From: an uncultured Oscillospiraceae bacterium
GTDB lineage: Bacteria; Bacillota; Clostridia; Oscillospirales; Acutalibacteraceae
Length of the DNA: 19,217 bases
NCBI GenBank assembly: GCA_905198295.1
Contig: CAJKBW010000056.1
Location: forward strand, 1-19,217
Reading direction: 5' to 3'
The notes beneath the pieces were generated by a model. It worked only from the letters and a program-made list of their open reading frames with translations, searched no databases and was not told the origin of the DNA. Positions 1 through 6,118 of the stretch are shown piece by piece. How positions within the stretch are numbered: the stretch's first letter is position 1; each line of letters starts with the position of its first letter. Made by a program: the position numbers and the translations under genes.

Positions 1-51
1 ATAGAGTTAATTGTTAAATAAGCAATGTAATGAATCACAGGAGGAAAACCA

Positions 52-609
52 ATGCAGATTGTCAGGGTGGTGGATTACAGCCCGGCGTGGCCGGAGCGCT
101 ATCGGCGGGAGTCGGCGGCACTGGCGGAGGTGTTCGGGCCGGAGCTTGTGGCGATCCACCATATCGGCAGCACCTCGGTGCAGGGGCTGGCTGCCAAGCC
201 GATTATCGATATGCTGGCTGAAGTGAAGACTATCGGACGGGTGGATGTGCTGGACGCCGGATTTATGCGGCTTGGCTATGAACCGATGGGGGAGTTCGGG
301 ATCCCCGGAAGGCGGTATTTCCGAAAGGACAGCGTTGTGGGCGGCGAGCGGCAGCGCACCCATCAGCTGCATGTCTTTGCACACAGCGACCGGGAGAATG
401 TAGTACGGCATCTCGCGGTACCGGCCTATCTGCGCCGGCATCCGGAGGATGCGGCCGCCTATGCGGCGCTGAAAAAGGCGCTGGCGATGCAGTATCCGAT
501 GGATATTGAGGGGTATTGTGACGGCAAGGACGCGTTTGTCAGGGCGCTCGAGCGCAGAGCGGTCGAAGAATACCGGCGGGGCGCTGCCCCGCACCCCGCG
601 GCCTTTTGA
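52..609 (+). CDS. GrpB family (UPF0157) nucleotidyltransferase-fold protein
   Basis: Codes for 185 residues, the usual size for GrpB/UPF0157 proteins. The hallmark stretch HHIGSTSVQGLAAKPIIDML (about residues 36-55) is present; in this family the GST/S and the P-x-x-D part form a nucleotidyltransferase-like core. The C-terminal part (YLRRHPEDAAAYAALKKALA, then YCDGKDAFVRALERRA) is the typical helical end. The start is chosen because AGGAGG (positions 40-45) sits 6 nt before the ATG at 52. Some family members are fused to dephospho-CoA kinase, but the substrate of stand-alone members is not established, so no reaction is claimed. It is monocistronic here: it ends just before a two-way terminator facing the hydrogenase operon. 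The promoter is probably outside the window. Family call is secure, function is open. Confidence 0.88.
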   Translation: MQIVRVVDYSPAWPERYRRESAALAEVFGPELVAIHHIGSTSVQGLAAKPIIDMLAEVKTIGRVDVLDAGFMRLGYEPMGEFGIPGRRYFRKDSVVGGERQRTHQLHVFAHSDRENVVRHLAVPAYLRRHPEDAAAYAALKKALAMQYPMDIEGYCDGKDAFVRALERRAVEEYRRGAAPHPAAF

Positions 610-630
610 AAAAGGCCGGCGAAAACGCAG

Positions 631-674
631 AAAAGCCCCGACCGCGGTTCATCTGAACCGCGTGCGGGGCTTTT
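631..674. terminator. Bidirectional terminator between grpB-like gene and hndD
   Basis: An inverted repeat runs from AAAAGCCCCG to CGGGGCTTTT with an inner CCGCGGTTC/GAACCGCG arm and a two-base mismatch. It has a T run on one strand and an A run on the other, so it can stop transcripts from both convergent genes. Confidence 0.9.
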
Positions 675-685
675 ATCTGTGTGGA

Positions 686-2428
686 TTACCGGAACTTTTT
701 GCGCTCCACATAGCTGGTGTGCAGCGCGTGGTGGGCCTTATGGCCGCCGAAGCCGTCGAAATATTCGCTGTACAGCTTCTGAATGACCGGAGACTGATGC
801 GACTTACGCAGCTTCATGCCGGCATCCTGATCGTACAGGGCCTTGGCGCGGATCGCCTTGAGATCGACGGTGTTGCGCACCGACGCAGGCTGAATGGGCT
901 GGCCGCCGCCGTTGACGCAGCCGCCCGGGCAGCACATGATCTCCACGAACTGCCAGTCGGCGGAGCCGTCGCGGATGCAGCTGAGTACGTAATTCGCACT
1001 GGCCAGGCCGCTCGCGACCGCAACCTTGACATCCATGCCGGCGATGTTGTATACCGCTTCCTTCAGGCCGGCGGTGCCGCGAACCTCGTGGAAGTCCACC
1101 GCTTCGTTGTCTTTGCCGGTCAGCCAGTCGTTGGCGGTGCGCAGCGCCGCTTCCATGACGCCGCCGGTGGCGCCGAAGATGACCGCCGCACCGGTGTCCT
1201 CGCCGAGCGGGGAGTCAAACTCTTCATCCGGAAGGTTGACGAAATCGATGCCGCAGCGCTCGATCATGCGGGCGAGCTCACGGGTGGTCAGAGCGATATC
1301 CACGTCCGCTACGCCGGCAGCATCCTGATCGTCACGGCCGACCTCGAACTTCTTCGCGGTACAGGGCATGATCGACACCGACACGATGTCCTTCGGGTCG
1401 ATGCCCATCTTTTCGGCGTAGTAGGTCTTGATGACCGCGCCGCCCATCTGCTGTGGAGATTTGCAGGTCGACAGATGGTCGAGCTGATCCGGGTAATAAT
1501 ATTCAGCAAACTTGACCCAGCCGGGCGAGCAGGAGGTGATCATCGGCAGCACACCGCCGTTCTTCACCCGATCCACAAACTCGTTGGCCTCTTCGACGAT
1601 GGTCAAGTCGGCGGCAAAGTCGGTATCAAAGACCTTCGCGAAGCCCAGCCGGCGCAGCGCAGCGACCATTTTGCCTTCGACGTTGGTGCCGATCGGCATA
1701 CCGAAGCACTCACCGAGGGTGGCACGGATGGACGGTGCGGTCTGCACCACCACGTGCTTGGATTTGTCGGCCAGCGCCGCCCACACCTTATCGGTGTCGT
1801 CCTTCTCGGTCAGGGCGCCGGTCGGGCAGACGGTGATGCACTGTCCGCAGGACACGCACGGCACGTCGTTGAGCGCTTTCTCAAACGGGGTGCCAATGTG
1901 CGTATCGATGCCGCGGTCGTTCGCGCCAATGACCGACACGTACTGCTGGCGGCAGGCTGCCACGCAGCGGCGGCAGAGAATGCATTTGTTGTTGTCCCGC
2001 ACCAGGTGCGCGGTGGAGGTGTCCAGCTCGTAATGCGGGCGGAAGCCCTCATAGCGGTCTGCGTCCTCAATGCCGTAGTCGCGGCACATCTTCTGCAGCT
2101 CGCAGTCGCCGGAACGCACGCAGGACAGGCACTTTTTCTCGTGGGTGGAGAGGATCAGTTCCAGAGTGGTCCTGCGGGCCTGCTGAACCTTCGCAGTATT
2201 GGTCTGCACCTCCATGCCCTCGGCCACCGGATACACACAGGCGGTCACCAGACCGCGTGCGCCGGTCGCTTCGACCACGCAGATGCGGCAGGCGCCGATT
2301 TCGTTGATGTCCTTGAGATAGCACAGGGTGGGGATCGTCACTCCCGCGGCACGGGCCGCCTCCAGAATGGTGGAACCCTTCGGCACGCTGACCGCGATGC
2401 CGTTGATTTTACAATTAACCATTTCCAT
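686..2428 (-). CDS. hndD: [FeFe] hydrogenase catalytic subunit, HndD/HydA type
   Basis: Catalytic subunit of a cytoplasmic NAD(P)-linked, probably electron-bifurcating hydrogenase (2H+ + 2e- to H2). About 580 residues. N-terminal [2Fe-2S] domain (Cys 36, 47, 50, 64), His-Cys3 [4Fe-4S] site (His96, Cys100, 103, 109), then two [4Fe-4S] motifs (Cys149-159 and 191-201). The H-cluster domain has L1 TSCSPGW (about 298-304), L2 MPCTAKKFE (354-362) and L3 MCCPGGCVNGGGQP. L1 has Ser after its Cys where many clostridial hydrogenases have CC; L3 has an extra Cys where Ala or Gly is common. The C-terminal small-subunit-like tail is present. Start: the frame extends to a TTG at 2455, but the GGAAAGGA ribosome binding site lies inside that extension, so the ATG at 2428 (MEMVNCKING) is preferred; the ATG at 2422 is also possible. 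Last gene of the operon, 56 nt after hndC. Confidence 0.95.
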   Translation of the reverse strand: MEMVNCKINGIAVSVPKGSTILEAARAAGVTIPTLCYLKDINEIGACRICVVEATGARGLVTACVYPVAEGMEVQTNTAKVQQARRTTLELILSTHEKKCLSCVRSGDCELQKMCRDYGIEDADRYEGFRPHYELDTSTAHLVRDNNKCILCRRCVAACRQQYVSVIGANDRGIDTHIGTPFEKALNDVPCVSCGQCITVCPTGALTEKDDTDKVWAALADKSKHVVVQTAPSIRATLGECFGMPIGTNVEGKMVAALRRLGFAKVFDTDFAADLTIVEEANEFVDRVKNGGVLPMITSCSPGWVKFAEYYYPDQLDHLSTCKSPQQMGGAVIKTYYAEKMGIDPKDIVSVSIMPCTAKKFEVGRDDQDAAGVADVDIALTTRELARMIERCGIDFVNLPDEEFDSPLGEDTGAAVIFGATGGVMEAALRTANDWLTGKDNEAVDFHEVRGTAGLKEAVYNIAGMDVKVAVASGLASANYVLSCIRDGSADWQFVEIMCCPGGCVNGGGQPIQPASVRNTVDLKAIRAKALYDQDAGMKLRKSHQSPVIQKLYSEYFDGFGGHKAHHALHTSYVERKKFR

Positions 2429-2484
2429 TACGTTATGCTCATTCCTTTCCGACAAGTAGGGTTTTCAGTCCCCGGCATATCCCG

Positions 2485-4272
2485 TCAGCATTTCACGACA
2501 GCGCCGAAGCGGCACTTCTCGATGCAGGCGCCGCACTTAATGCAGGCGTTCACGTCGATCACGTGCGGCTGCTTGACGGTGCCGGAAATGGCGCCCACCG
2601 GGCAGACACGGGCACAGGCGGTACAGCCCTTGCACTTGTCGGCCACGATCTCATAATGCAGCAGCGATTTGCACACGCCGGCGGGGCATTTCTTATCCAC
2701 CACGTGCGCCACATATTCGTCGCGGAAGAATTTCAGGGTGGAGAGCACCGGGTTCGGCGCCGTCTGGCCGAGGCCGCACAGCGAGTTTTCTTTGATGTAG
2801 TGGCACAGCGCCTCGAGGTCGTCGATATCCTCCAGCGTGCCGTTGCCGCTGGTGATCTTTTCGAGTTTTTCGAGCAGGCGCTTGGTGCCCACGCGGCAGG
2901 GCGTGCATTTGCCGCAGGATTCATCCACCGTGAATTCCAGGAAGAATTTCGCGATGTCCACCATGCAGGTGTCCTCGTCCATGACGATCAGGCCGCCGGA
3001 ACCCATCATGCAGCCCATTGCAATGAGGTTGTCATAGTCGATCTTGGTATCGATGAGCGAGGCCGGGATACAGCCGCCGGACGGGCCGCCGGTCTGTGCC
3101 GCCTTGAACTTCTTGCCGTTCGGGATGCCGCCGCCGATTTCCTCGACGATCTCCCGCAGGGTAGTACCCATCGGGATTTCCACCAGGCCGGTGTGCTTGA
3201 TCTTGCCGCCGAGCGCGAACACCTTGGTGCCTTTCGACTTCTCGGTGCCCATCGAGGCAAACCATTCAGCGCCCTTGAGGATGATCTGCGGAACGTTGGC
3301 GAAGGTTTCGACGTTGTTTTCCACCGTCGGGCAGCCGAACAGGCCCTTGACCGCCGGGTACGGCGGACGCGGACGCGGCTCGCCGCGGTTGCCCTCGATA
3401 GAGGTCATCAGCGCGGTTTCCTCGCCGCACACAAATGCACCGGCGCCCAGGCGGATTTCCATATCAAAATCGAACCCGGAGCCGAAAATGTCTTTGCCGA
3501 GCAGACCGGCCTCGCGGGCCTGATCGATGGCAATCTGCAGACGGCGCACCGCGATCGGGTACTCCGCGCGCACATACACAAAGCCTTTGGTCGCGCCGAT
3601 TGCATAGCCGGCAATCGCCATTGCTTCGATAATGCAGTGCGGGTCGCCCTCGAGCACAGAGCGGTCCATGAATGCACCGGGGTCACCTTCGTCGGCGTTG
3701 CACACCACGTATTTCTGTGGCGCTTTGTTCGGCGCGCACAGCGCCCACTTGCGACCGGTGGGGAATCCGCCGCCGCCGCGGCCGCGCAGGCCGGAGTCGG
3801 TGATGACCTGGATGACCTGCTCCGGCGTGTATTCGGTCAGGCACTTGCCCAGCGCCTGATAGCCGTCATACGCTATGTATTCATCGATCGATTCCGGGTT
3901 GATGACGCCGCAGTTGCGCAGCGCAACGCGGACCTGTTTGCGGTAGAAGTCGGTTTCGTTGAGGGACTTGATTTCATCCTTTTCCACCGTCTCATCATAG
4001 AGCAGGCGGGTGACGATACGGCCCTTGAGCAGATGCTCCGAAACGATTTCCGGGATGTCCTCCGCTTTGACACGGGAGTAGAAGCAGCCTTCCGGATACA
4101 CGATCATGATCGGGCCGAGCGCGCACAGGCCGAAGCAGCCGGTGCGCACGACCTTGACTTCCTCGGAAAGCCCCTGCACTTCAATTTCCCTTTCCAGTGT
4201 CTCAATAATCTGATGGCTTCCGGATGAGGTACAGCCGGTACCGCCGCAGACGAGCACGTGTGAACGATACAT
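2485..4272 (-). CDS. hndC: NADH/FMN-binding hydrogenase subunit, HndC/HydB type
   Basis: The diaphorase subunit, 595 residues, the normal size for HndC/HydB. It binds NAD(P)H and FMN, and in bifurcating hydrogenases is the likely site where electrons split between NAD(P)+ and ferredoxin. Domains in order: thioredoxin-like [2Fe-2S] domain (Cys9, 14, 46, 50); NuoF-like FMN/NAD domain with GRGGGGFPTGRKW (164-176) and GAGAFVCGEETAL (276-288); SLBB-like region; [4Fe-4S] motif ESCGKCTPCRVG (451-462) with a further Cys at 499 in SLCGLGQTAPNP; and a C-terminal 2[4Fe-4S] ferredoxin (Cys547-557 and 577-587). This ferredoxin and the N-terminal domain separate it from plain complex I NuoF. The start has GGAGG about 9 nt upstream (AGAGGAGGAAAACTTACG-ATG). 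It follows hndB by 20 nt, so the two are co-transcribed. Confidence 0.96.
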   Translation of the reverse strand: MYRSHVLVCGGTGCTSSGSHQIIETLEREIEVQGLSEEVKVVRTGCFGLCALGPIMIVYPEGCFYSRVKAEDIPEIVSEHLLKGRIVTRLLYDETVEKDEIKSLNETDFYRKQVRVALRNCGVINPESIDEYIAYDGYQALGKCLTEYTPEQVIQVITDSGLRGRGGGGFPTGRKWALCAPNKAPQKYVVCNADEGDPGAFMDRSVLEGDPHCIIEAMAIAGYAIGATKGFVYVRAEYPIAVRRLQIAIDQAREAGLLGKDIFGSGFDFDMEIRLGAGAFVCGEETALMTSIEGNRGEPRPRPPYPAVKGLFGCPTVENNVETFANVPQIILKGAEWFASMGTEKSKGTKVFALGGKIKHTGLVEIPMGTTLREIVEEIGGGIPNGKKFKAAQTGGPSGGCIPASLIDTKIDYDNLIAMGCMMGSGGLIVMDEDTCMVDIAKFFLEFTVDESCGKCTPCRVGTKRLLEKLEKITSGNGTLEDIDDLEALCHYIKENSLCGLGQTAPNPVLSTLKFFRDEYVAHVVDKKCPAGVCKSLLHYEIVADKCKGCTACARVCPVGAISGTVKQPHVIDVNACIKCGACIEKCRFGAVVKC

Positions 4273-4292
4273 CGTAAGTTTTCCTCCTCTGT

Positions 4293-4664
4293 TTACTTCA
4301 TCATGCTGCCGATGGTGTATTCGGTCACCGGATTGCCGTTGACCAGGTGGTCAACCACGATGCGCGCCACCTTTTCCGGCGTGACCTTCGCGTAGGTGAC
4401 CTTCTCCTTGCCGGGAACCATCACCTCGACGATCGGCTCAAACTGGCACATGCCGATGCAGCCGGTCTGGGCGACCGTCACGTTTTCCAGATGGCGTTTG
4501 CCGACTTCTTCCACAAAAGCGTTCAGCACCGGGCGTGCGCCCGCGGCAATGCCGCAGGTCGCCATGCCGACGACCACCCGTACCGCATCCTGCTGATTGG
4601 CGCGCACGGTCATCTTCTGCCGGGCCTGTTCGCGGATAGCCTGCAGTTCTTCAAGCGTTTTCAT
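4293..4664 (-). CDS. hndB: HndB-type thioredoxin-like [2Fe-2S] subunit of the hydrogenase
   Basis: Codes for 123 residues, the fourth subunit of HndABCD-type hydrogenases. After an N-terminal helix (KTLEELQAIREQARQKM) comes a thioredoxin-like ferredoxin domain with GMATCGIAAGARPVLNAF and TGCIGMCQFEPIVEV, the sequence fingerprint of HndB. Only three cysteines occur in the whole protein (in ATCG, TGC and GMC). As far as I recall that is usual for this family, so either a non-Cys residue completes the cluster site or the cluster is atypical. A strong ribosome binding site, AAGGAGGT, lies about 10 nt before the ATG. It sits between the GHKL ATPase gene and hndC in one transcription unit. The subunit call is firm; the exact cofactor is not visible from sequence. 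Confidence 0.9.
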   Translation of the reverse strand: MKTLEELQAIREQARQKMTVRANQQDAVRVVVGMATCGIAAGARPVLNAFVEEVGKRHLENVTVAQTGCIGMCQFEPIVEVMVPGKEKVTYAKVTPEKVARIVVDHLVNGNPVTEYTIGSMMK

Positions 4665-4720
4665 TCAGGGGTTACCTCCTTCAGTTTGTCGACGGGCCTG
4701 CCCGCCGCGATTCGTCTGCG

Positions 4721-5272
4721 TCAAATGCCCTCCGGCCGTATGGCGGCCGATTGCTCCCGTATGTAACCGTCGATCCATTCCATAACCTCCGGCGTATCCA
4801 GCGGCACATCACCGAGGATCTCCCGCAGCTGGCGGGTGTCCGTCTGCGCCGAGCGGCCGTTGGCGGTGAATACATAACGGAAATCGATCTGCGGATTCAT
4901 GCGGATGAGTGCCGTGACGGTGCCGTCCATATCGCCGAGCGGCATCCTGTCAATATGGGAGAGGATAAAAACGGCCTCCACCGTTGTGCCCGCGCCGGAA
5001 ACGGAGCGGATTTCCAGACCGCCGCCGGCCATCTCGGCCGCCATGCGGAACAGCGGGATCCCCATGCCCACCTTCCGGGTGGTGCGGGTGGTAAAAAACG
5101 GGTCGCGCACCCGAGCAAGCTGCTCGGCGGTCATGCCGCGTCCATTGTCCTCCACCGTCAGCGTCAGACGGTCGGCTGCACTCTCGCAGTCCACCGTCAG
5201 GGTGACAAGCGTTGCACCGGCGGCAATCGAGTTCTGCGCAATGTCCAGCATGTTCAGTGACAGCTCACGCAT
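4721..5272 (-). CDS. GHKL-type ATP-binding protein of the hydrogenase operon
   Basis: Codes for 183 residues made of one HATPase_c domain plus a short C-terminal part. ATP-binding boxes are clear: N box LDIAQNSIAAGA with Asn14, G1 box DNGRGM (42-47), DPFFTTR, and G2 box VGMGIPLF (68-75). There is no phospho-acceptor His domain, sensor domain or membrane segment, so this is not a full histidine kinase; it resembles anti-sigma-factor or MutL-like ATPase modules. The tail ending in REILGDVPLDTPEVMEWIDGYIRE is typical of the ATP-binding proteins that accompany clostridial hndA-hndB genes. GGGAGG lies 5 nt before the ATG. Located 22 nt after hndA and 56 nt before hndB, so co-transcribed. A role in hydrogenase regulation or assembly is inferred from position only. 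Confidence 0.85.
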   Translation of the reverse strand: MRELSLNMLDIAQNSIAAGATLVTLTVDCESAADRLTLTVEDNGRGMTAEQLARVRDPFFTTRTTRKVGMGIPLFRMAAEMAGGGLEIRSVSGAGTTVEAVFILSHIDRMPLGDMDGTVTALIRMNPQIDFRYVFTANGRSAQTDTRQLREILGDVPLDTPEVMEWIDGYIREQSAAIRPEGI

Positions 5273-5294
5273 ACCGGCCTCCCATTTTCCACCG

Positions 5295-5792
5295 TCAGCC
5301 TGCGTATTTCTCCAGAATACCGTCGATGTCGTCCACTGTCAGGCGGCCGTACACATCGTCGTTGACGGTGAGAACCGGAGCCAGGCCGCAGGCGCCGATG
5401 CAGCGGCAGGCAGTCAGCGAGAACCGGCCGTCTTCGGTGCACTCGTCCGCACCGATGCCCAGCTTTTCGCTCAGCTTGTTGAAGATATCACCCGAGCCTT
5501 TGACGTAGCACGCCGTGCCCAGACACACCGAGACGTTGTACACGCCTTTCGGAGACAGCGCGAACTGCGCGTAGAAGGTGGCCACGCCGTAAACCTTCTC
5601 CAGCGGCACGCCCATGCCGTCTGCGATCATCTTCTGCACCTCAAAGGGGAGGTACCCGTAGATGTCCTGCGCCTGCTGCATCACCCCCATCAGCCGACTT
5701 GTGTCGTGCTTGTTGGCGTCAATGATCTTCTGCAGCTCGAGCGCCTGCTCTTCCGTTCCGCGGAAGGGGAGATTGCTGATTTTTTTCTGCAT
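5295..5792 (-). CDS. hndA: NuoE-like [2Fe-2S] subunit of the hydrogenase, HndA/HydC type
   Basis: Codes for 165 residues, matching NuoE/HndA size. It is the small electron-transfer subunit that pairs with HndC. Helical N-terminal half (LMGVMQQAQDIYGYLP, then VATFYAQFALSPKG), then the thioredoxin-like [2Fe-2S] domain with Cys90 and Cys95 (VCLGTAC) and Cys131 and Cys135 (CIGAC), the spacing expected for NuoE. The frame stays open 83 codons further upstream, but that part translates to a low-complexity mix across the promoter region. The ATG at 5792 is chosen because AAGGAGG precedes it by 11 nt and because homologues begin here. First gene of the operon. The leader holds a Rex-like site and a perfect palindrome. 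Confidence 0.95.
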   Translation of the reverse strand: MQKKISNLPFRGTEEQALELQKIIDANKHDTSRLMGVMQQAQDIYGYLPFEVQKMIADGMGVPLEKVYGVATFYAQFALSPKGVYNVSVCLGTACYVKGSGDIFNKLSEKLGIGADECTEDGRFSLTACRCIGACGLAPVLTVNDDVYGRLTVDDIDGILEKYAG

Positions 5793-5847
5793 TTTTGCCG
5801 TTTCCTCCTTGCTGATCCGGCCGGCCGAGACAAAGCCGCCGCCCAGT

Positions 5848-5865
5848 TTGTGAAAAAGATAACAA
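5848..5865. promoter_or_regulatory. Rex-like operator in the hydrogenase leader
   Basis: TTGTGAAAAAGATAACAA fits the Rex half-site pattern TTGTKAA-N4-TTMACAA at all but one position (A in place of T at the start of the right half). Rex is the NADH/NAD+-sensing repressor of fermentation and hydrogenase genes in many Firmicutes. The site lies between the likely transcription start and hndA, a good place for repression. No binding data; the match was made by eye. Confidence 0.55.
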
Positions 5866-5885
5866 GTATACTCTGAACAGTATAC
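5866..5885. promoter_or_regulatory. Perfect 7-bp inverted repeat abutting the Rex-like site
   Basis: GTATACT-CTGAAC-AGTATAC is a perfect 7-bp inverted repeat with a 6-bp centre, directly next to the Rex-like site. It could be an operator for a dimeric regulator, possibly the divergent Xre-fusion protein. Its AGTATAC/GTATACT arms also contain TATACT, so it could overlap a second -10 element. Confidence 0.45.
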
Positions 5886-5896
5886 ATCAAGATATA

Positions 5897-5905
5897 AGTA
5901 TAGCA
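5897..5905 (-). promoter_or_regulatory. Extended -10 promoter element for the hnd operon
   Basis: On the minus strand TGCTATACT forms an extended -10 (TGnTATACT). The -35 region is weak (TAGCAT-like at a 17-bp spacing). Transcription would begin near 5890, leaving a leader of about 98 nt to the hndA ATG that carries both operators. Confidence 0.45.
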
Positions 5906-6037
5906 TAGTTCGACACAAAATGCTACATAAACTATAGGCTCTGCCAAAGAAATTTTTAACATAAAGCAGAGAAGATTGGTAGAGATATTCCTTACAAAAA
6001 ATAATAAAAAAATTAGGCAATCGGGCAAAAATGGCAG

Positions 6038-6052
6038 GCAACTGTTGGTTGC
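6038..6052. promoter_or_regulatory. Short inverted repeat upstream of the Xre-fusion promoter
   Basis: GCAAC-TGTTG-GTTGC, a 5-bp inverted repeat lying 16 bp before the -35 element of the divergent gene. It may be an autoregulatory operator, but such a short repeat could be chance. Confidence 0.22.
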
Positions 6053-6067
6053 GCCAGGGAGATTCTC

Positions 6068-6096
6068 TTGTTGCTGGCAGATAAATATGCTAGGAT
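6068..6096 (+). promoter_or_regulatory. Sigma-A promoter of the Xre-permease fusion gene
   Basis: TTGTTG (6068-6073), a 17-bp spacer, then TAGGAT (6091-6096) with an upstream TG (TGCTAGGAT). The start point would be near 6103, which argues against translation starting at the TTG at 6068 or the ATG at 6095. Confidence 0.55.
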
Positions 6097-6118
6097 GGAG
6101 AAAAAGGGAGGGATGGCG

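Noticed and set aside
2429..2455. TTG start of hndD and a tiny ATG-AGC-ATA-ACG-TAA leader frame touching the hndD ATG
   Set aside because: The TTG has no ribosome binding site before it, and the GGAAAGGA lies only one base before the tiny frame's ATG. Both are better explained by translation from 2428.
506..2656. A 716-codon open frame on the plus strand opposite hndD
   Set aside because: It is antisense to a fully recognisable hydrogenase gene. GC-rich codon use keeps the opposite frame open, and the translation resembles no protein family.
2563..4227. A 554-codon open frame on the plus strand opposite hndC
   Set aside because: Same cause: it mirrors a conserved NADH-binding subunit, with His/Arg/Ala-rich nonsense translation and no ribosome binding site.
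5793..6041. An 83-codon N-terminal extension of hndA
   Set aside because: It crosses the promoter and both operators, lacks similarity to NuoE N-termini, and the strong ribosome binding site points to the ATG at 5792.
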